From Lingula anatina (taxonomy: Eukaryota > Brachiopoda > Lingulata > Lingulida > Lingulidae), in contig NW_019775181.1 in assembly GCF_001039355.2 (NCBI RefSeq), positions 200,470 to 264,469 of the forward strand: a stretch of 64,000 bases of DNA. Direction: 5' to 3'. Each line of letters opens with the position of its first letter. The first letter of the stretch is position 1. A program made the translations under genes and the position numbers. Positions 60,001 through 64,000 of this stretch are shown here, piece by piece. The notes beneath the pieces are model-generated. The model was not told the origin of the DNA, made no database searches, and saw nothing but the letters and a program-made list of their open reading frames with translations.

Positions 60001-63000
60001 ACACTATCGTATCTGTATCGTAACTGAATCCTGAGCGTGTCGAATTAGACCAGAAAATTGGCAAAATCTCAAGAATCCTTACGAATCCTGAAATTTGTCA
60101 ATTCCTGGCGATTCGTGGGATTCGTGGTCTGTGTGAAATAGGGGCCTAAGATAACCAAGTGTAACAGGAATGGTAGTCCGCTTCCCATTACTTTGTACAG
60201 GTGACATTCGTCCCATATACTTATACTAACTCCGGATAACCCTACTTATCACATGGGAGCCCGGATAACCATTTCACCGGCAGGATATACACTCTACGGT
60301 TGGAAATAAGGGAAAAAGAACTGTACACAATATATTGTAGAACCATCAGTTTGGGATGGAAATAAATTTGCATTGGTCTCTGGTACACTGTAGGTCAAAA
60401 TACAATCTCATTTAAACCAAAATTGACCAAAAGTTTCCGGGCCGTGACGTACCCTCTTCTAAATAATAATAATAATAATGATAATAATAATAATAATCTT
60501 TATTCATCTATACAATTGGATTCTTTTTACAGAAACGTGAACTCCCAGTGTTCCAGGCAGGTGTGTTGTAACGGATGGACCGATCCAGGTTGTAACCAAG
60601 GTATGTGGACTGATGCTTAATTGCATCGAAATTAAGGTAGTTGGAAGAAACCAGGTTACGGTTTCGGCGATAATGAGTGTAAAAAGAAGAAGCAATCTAA
60701 CCGCAGCTGCCTATATACCAAGGATCCTGTTCCGGTTCCTGGAATCATGGGAGTGGGAGTGGATATCATTATTAACAGTTCATGATTCATATTCAGGTGC
60801 AGTTGACAATAGAACAGGAGTGTTATAACAAATAATACTGGTAAACACTAAGGACCCGATTCCTGTTTTCTTAAGAACGCGCAGAAGGTAGAGGGTATCC
60901 TAATAGCATGTAAAATTATATAGAAAATTATATTAAACATAATAACATAACAAAAGTAAAGAAGCAGCTTATCGGGAGAGAGTTGAGTTTCTGTACATCA
61001 CTTCTAACAATTACACCGTCACTGTACCTGGTACGATTTATAATAATAAAGGCAGGACGGCACAAGGGTGCTATTAAAATAAGTACAACACAGCATCAAA
61101 TCGATACCATGCCCTCAGCAGTATTTTTTAGGTTCTACCCGGATCTTATTAATCCTTCATTTGCTGTTTTTCAATCAGCCCTTTGCTATGGCACCAAGTC
61201 GTGTCCTAACGGCGGAACCTGCGTCTCTCCTAACAAGTGCTCTTGTCGACCAGGGTACGCCCTTCCACGATGTACAGGTAAGATTCCCTGATTTTGTTTA
61301 TCAGGTGTCGTAATAACTCTTTAAAGTAGAGCTAAAGAAACACTGTGATTAATTTCTACAAATAATGTTTTGTAAGTTGGAATTAAAACGTTGATTTAAA
61401 GGTTTCAAAGCTTTGTTGGAATTTTGTCAAAAAATTTAAGAGTAACTTAAATGACAGAAACTAAAGCAAAATGTCAGAAAAAGTTAAGTGAAGAAATGAT
61501 TGTACCGGTATTAATTAATTCGTGCAAAATGATTCTCTCTTTTTTGCTGAGATTACGCATTTTAATTTTAAAAAAATTTAAGTTTTAAGTTTTAAAAAAC
61601 TAGTAGTTGTATTTTCTGGGAATATCAATTGGACTTATTTAAGTATTTTCCATAGCTTACCCAATCAACTGTCGATTTAATGTTTCTCTTCGTCATTACT
61701 CTCAAGCCATTTTATGCAGTTCCCCAACTTAACTGCACAGCGTTTCATTTCGCTGGTACAGGGCGTATAATGCCCACAGTATCTACAATTAAACGTTGGG
61801 GTACATGTATCTAAATGTCCTTTTTTATAATAAAAAATGGTGATTTTCTACATCTTTACAGATATAAACGAGTGTGCCAGCAGTCCTTGTCAAAATGGTG
61901 CACGTTGTGTAAATGAAGTGAATCGCTATACCTGTCAATGCGCAGCCGGATACACCGGTGTCAACTGTCAGAACGGTAAGTTTGAGAAATTGCTTCCACG
62001 TCATATGCCAGTGGGTGGCTAGGCCGGGCTTACCGTTCCCTAAAATATTAGTCATGGCGGAAGCAAAGACACAAGAAGGTTTCGGGGAAGGAGAAACCCC
62101 TAGCTACAGTATTTTTTTGGAACAGTCATAAAACAGCGCCCTCTTCTAAAAACATGTCCCCCGTACCTGTACGTTCCTGCATGTGCACTGGTACGTCTTT
62201 GATATTTATATTCAATAGTAAGTCACTCGAGCCAATGTTTGTACGGCAAATGTAAAATTTGATTCCATACGTGTTACTCATTTCACAATATATGGTTCTG
62301 TAAACAGACGAAGAACAATGGTTGCAACCATAAATACAACTTCTGAGACTTAAATTGTAGCAACCATACTCTGAGACTTAAATTGTAGCAACCATATATT
62401 AAATATGTAATTGTATTAAAAACACGTGTGAGTATGAAATAAACCGAGAAAATCGATACATCTTAACAGAAATACACATGTATACTTCAAACAATATTAG
62501 AACAATTTACAATGTACATGCACTGTACACTGTACATTGGCATCGTTAAAATACGGATATATTGATATAAATTTTATGGTGTCATGGCAACCCTTTCAAT
62601 ACGTCAAATATGATAATTAACATTTCTATCCTAAAGAATTGAGAATAATTAATGTAATTTTTAATTTACCCTTTAATTTAATGTCTTAACTATGTTTTTA
62701 CATCTTTTTTTTTCAAAGAAAGTTGATTTGACTGTAAAACTATTGTTGTTATTTGAAGTGCACCCTTTAATTTGATGTCTATGATTTACAGCTTGTTTTT
62801 TAATACTGCAATATTTAATCATTTTATCATTGTAATGTCTACTGGACTTTTAAGTATTTTAGACTTAAAATAAATGCTATTATTATTATTATTACTATTA
62901 TAGATATTAACGAATGCAGTAGCAATAACGGCGGATGTGCACAGCAGTGTGTTAATTTGCGAGGTTCCTTTGTCTGCAGGTGTGGTAGCGGATATAGGCT

Positions 63001-63628
63001 CGCGTCGAACAACAGAGGATGCGACGGTAGGTGGCACTCACAGTGTGCGTTAGCAATAAGTGCACCTACATTATTGATATTAGTCAGAAATATATGTGTA
63101 TTATTGCTCTTTTGAAAAAGAGCTTCATTTCATTAATTTCTTATTAGGCAGATGCTTGATAACACCTGATGGAGCAAGATAAAAAAATAATCAAATCGTG
63201 ATAAACGGGTTGTTTTCATTATACGTAAAATACATATGTCAACCATAATATGATAGTATCTCAAACAATATTCAGTTTAACAGTTTTGATAATACCATAA
63301 TTAAGCTGAAGCTGATCATGACTGTCAGAATTTTTCATATACTACATGTACTTGATAACGTGCTGGTACAATAAAACAACCGTATACTGGTAGGCTCACA
63401 AACCAAAGATTTCTTTAATTGGTAGCTTTGCATGTTGATACATACACTGTGTTTATATGCTAATCTAATGTTCATTTTTCTGCCATTTTTGACCAATCTC
63501 TGCAGACATAGACGAATGTGCTGCCGGCAGTTCTGGTTGCGCTCACCGTTGTTCAAACACCGTCGGTGGCTTCCAGTGTAGCTGCAATGCCGGGTACACC
63601 TTGGACGGCAACGGCAAGACTTGCAATG
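56854..63628 (+). CDS. Secreted EMI-like/EGF-repeat protein, 5' seven exons, 3' end outside window
   Basis: Exons: 56854-56888, 59298-59420, 60533-60600, 61179-61277, 61862-61975, 62904-63026, 63506-63628; all are GT-AG and frame is kept (685 nt). Exon 1 and the start of exon 2 encode a signal peptide ([20 protein letters not shown]), cleavage probably after TG22. A cysteine-rich module follows (C25, C31, C41, C49, C59, C64, C65, C73) with the RCTRYR and CCxGW features of EMI-like domains. Exon 4 encodes a compact EGF ([19 protein letters not shown]). Exons 5-7 each encode one calcium-binding EGF with D-I-N/D-E-C start and the Asn-x4-aromatic-x-Cys pattern for beta-hydroxylation. Each EGF is one phase 1-1 exon, typical of shuffled extracellular modules. 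Role is probably extracellular matrix or cell surface; partner unknown. The frame is open at the last donor (GTAACT). Confidence 0.85.
57090..57163. mobile_element. Short foldback element (family C)
   Basis: AGCAAACACCGAACGTTATT is mirrored by ATAATAAGTCCTGTGTTTGCT, with AACGTTAACC and GGTTACGTT between. It resembles the element at 29458-29561. It is in intron 1 of the intact EGF gene. Confidence 0.55.
59445..60145. mobile_element. Foldback DNA element in EGF gene intron 2
   Basis: Terminal repeats of about 35 bp begin GCCCCTATTTCACACAGAC and end with the inverse GTCTGTGTGAAATAGGGGC. Inside, a unit of about 118 bp (CGAATCCCACGAATATTCGT, GTGTCGAATTAGACCAGAAA) is tandemly repeated. The apparent 701-bp length includes an exact repeat of about 183 bp on both sides of the N at 59927, so the true length is probably near 517 bp. 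No clear target duplication. Confidence 0.7.
60463..60498. repeat. (AAT)n microsatellite
   Basis: About 12 AAT units with one ATG interruption, 35 bases before the exon 3 acceptor of the intact EGF gene. Confidence 0.85.
62340..62400. repeat. Two-copy 29-bp tandem repeat
   Basis: CTGAGACTTAAATTGTAGCA followed by ACCATA occurs twice head to tail in intron 5 of the intact EGF gene. Confidence 0.75.
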
Positions 63629-64000
63629 GTAACTGTGAAAAAATTGTGTTATTTATATTTCTCAAAGAACACGCAGTGAAAGCTATATGAAATGCTAGCT
63701 AGCGGTAGGCTTTTAGGCAGCGGGAAGGGGGATTGGTGTTTGGAAAGCAGCATGCCTTTTTAAACGTAAATTGCCCTTTGTAACCCAAAATTTTGTCTAC
63801 TTGAAGGTACTATGGCATTTCTGAAGTTGGGTCAATTAATGACAAAAAAAGGTCTACGTTTTCAGAAAAAAAAACTTTTTACCTTGCCGGCTACAGACCT
63901 GCGCAATTTATACGTGGAATACACGCATCTTTGCATTGTATGCAGAGAAACTGTCGATGCGTCACGTACACGACACACCGTTCAACCTCTCCCCTTAATC

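Overview
The window reads as a gene-sparse, intron-rich, AT-leaning nuclear segment from a bilaterian, probably marine, invertebrate. Evidence: GT-AG introns with phase-consistent exons, metazoan-type calcium-binding EGF modules, an MTCL/SOGA-family coiled-coil gene, many MITE-like foldback elements, and abundant microsatellites and short palindromes (TACATGTA, TACCGGTA, TGACGTCA). I cannot name the species. There is a 38-base N run at 45121-45158 and single Ns at 50344, 50979, 55451 and 59927; these single Ns look like contig joins, because near-identical sequence lies on both sides of them.

Layout. (1) 102-20412, minus strand: 5' part of a microtubule cross-linking factor (MTCL/SOGA) gene. 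Five exons keep an open frame of 1,540 codons and the gene runs off the left edge; its ~14 kb first intron holds a 99-bp in-frame exon and several MITEs. (2) 25428-26072, minus strand: a small Lys/Glu/Pro-rich protein with two copies of a Cys3His motif that also starts the MTCL-like protein. (3) 29286-37602, plus strand: a complete 17-exon gene for a 622-residue DUF885 protein with signal peptide, HEGNPGHH motif and C-terminal membrane segment. (4) 38480-64000, plus strand: a tandem duplication of a secreted EMI/EGF-type gene. The right copy (56854 to beyond 63628) is intact as far as visible. The left copy (40344-49660) has lost the exons equivalent to 2-7 and carries stops, frameshifts and a lost disulfide cysteine, so it is probably a pseudogene.

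The two minus-strand genes may be related through the shared Cys3His motif. The two EGF loci are related by duplication, and MITEs present in one copy but absent from the other date those insertions to after the duplication. The DUF885 gene stands alone. Most of the remaining sequence is intron or intergenic DNA with foldback elements, a tRNA-derived SINE-like repeat and simple repeats.
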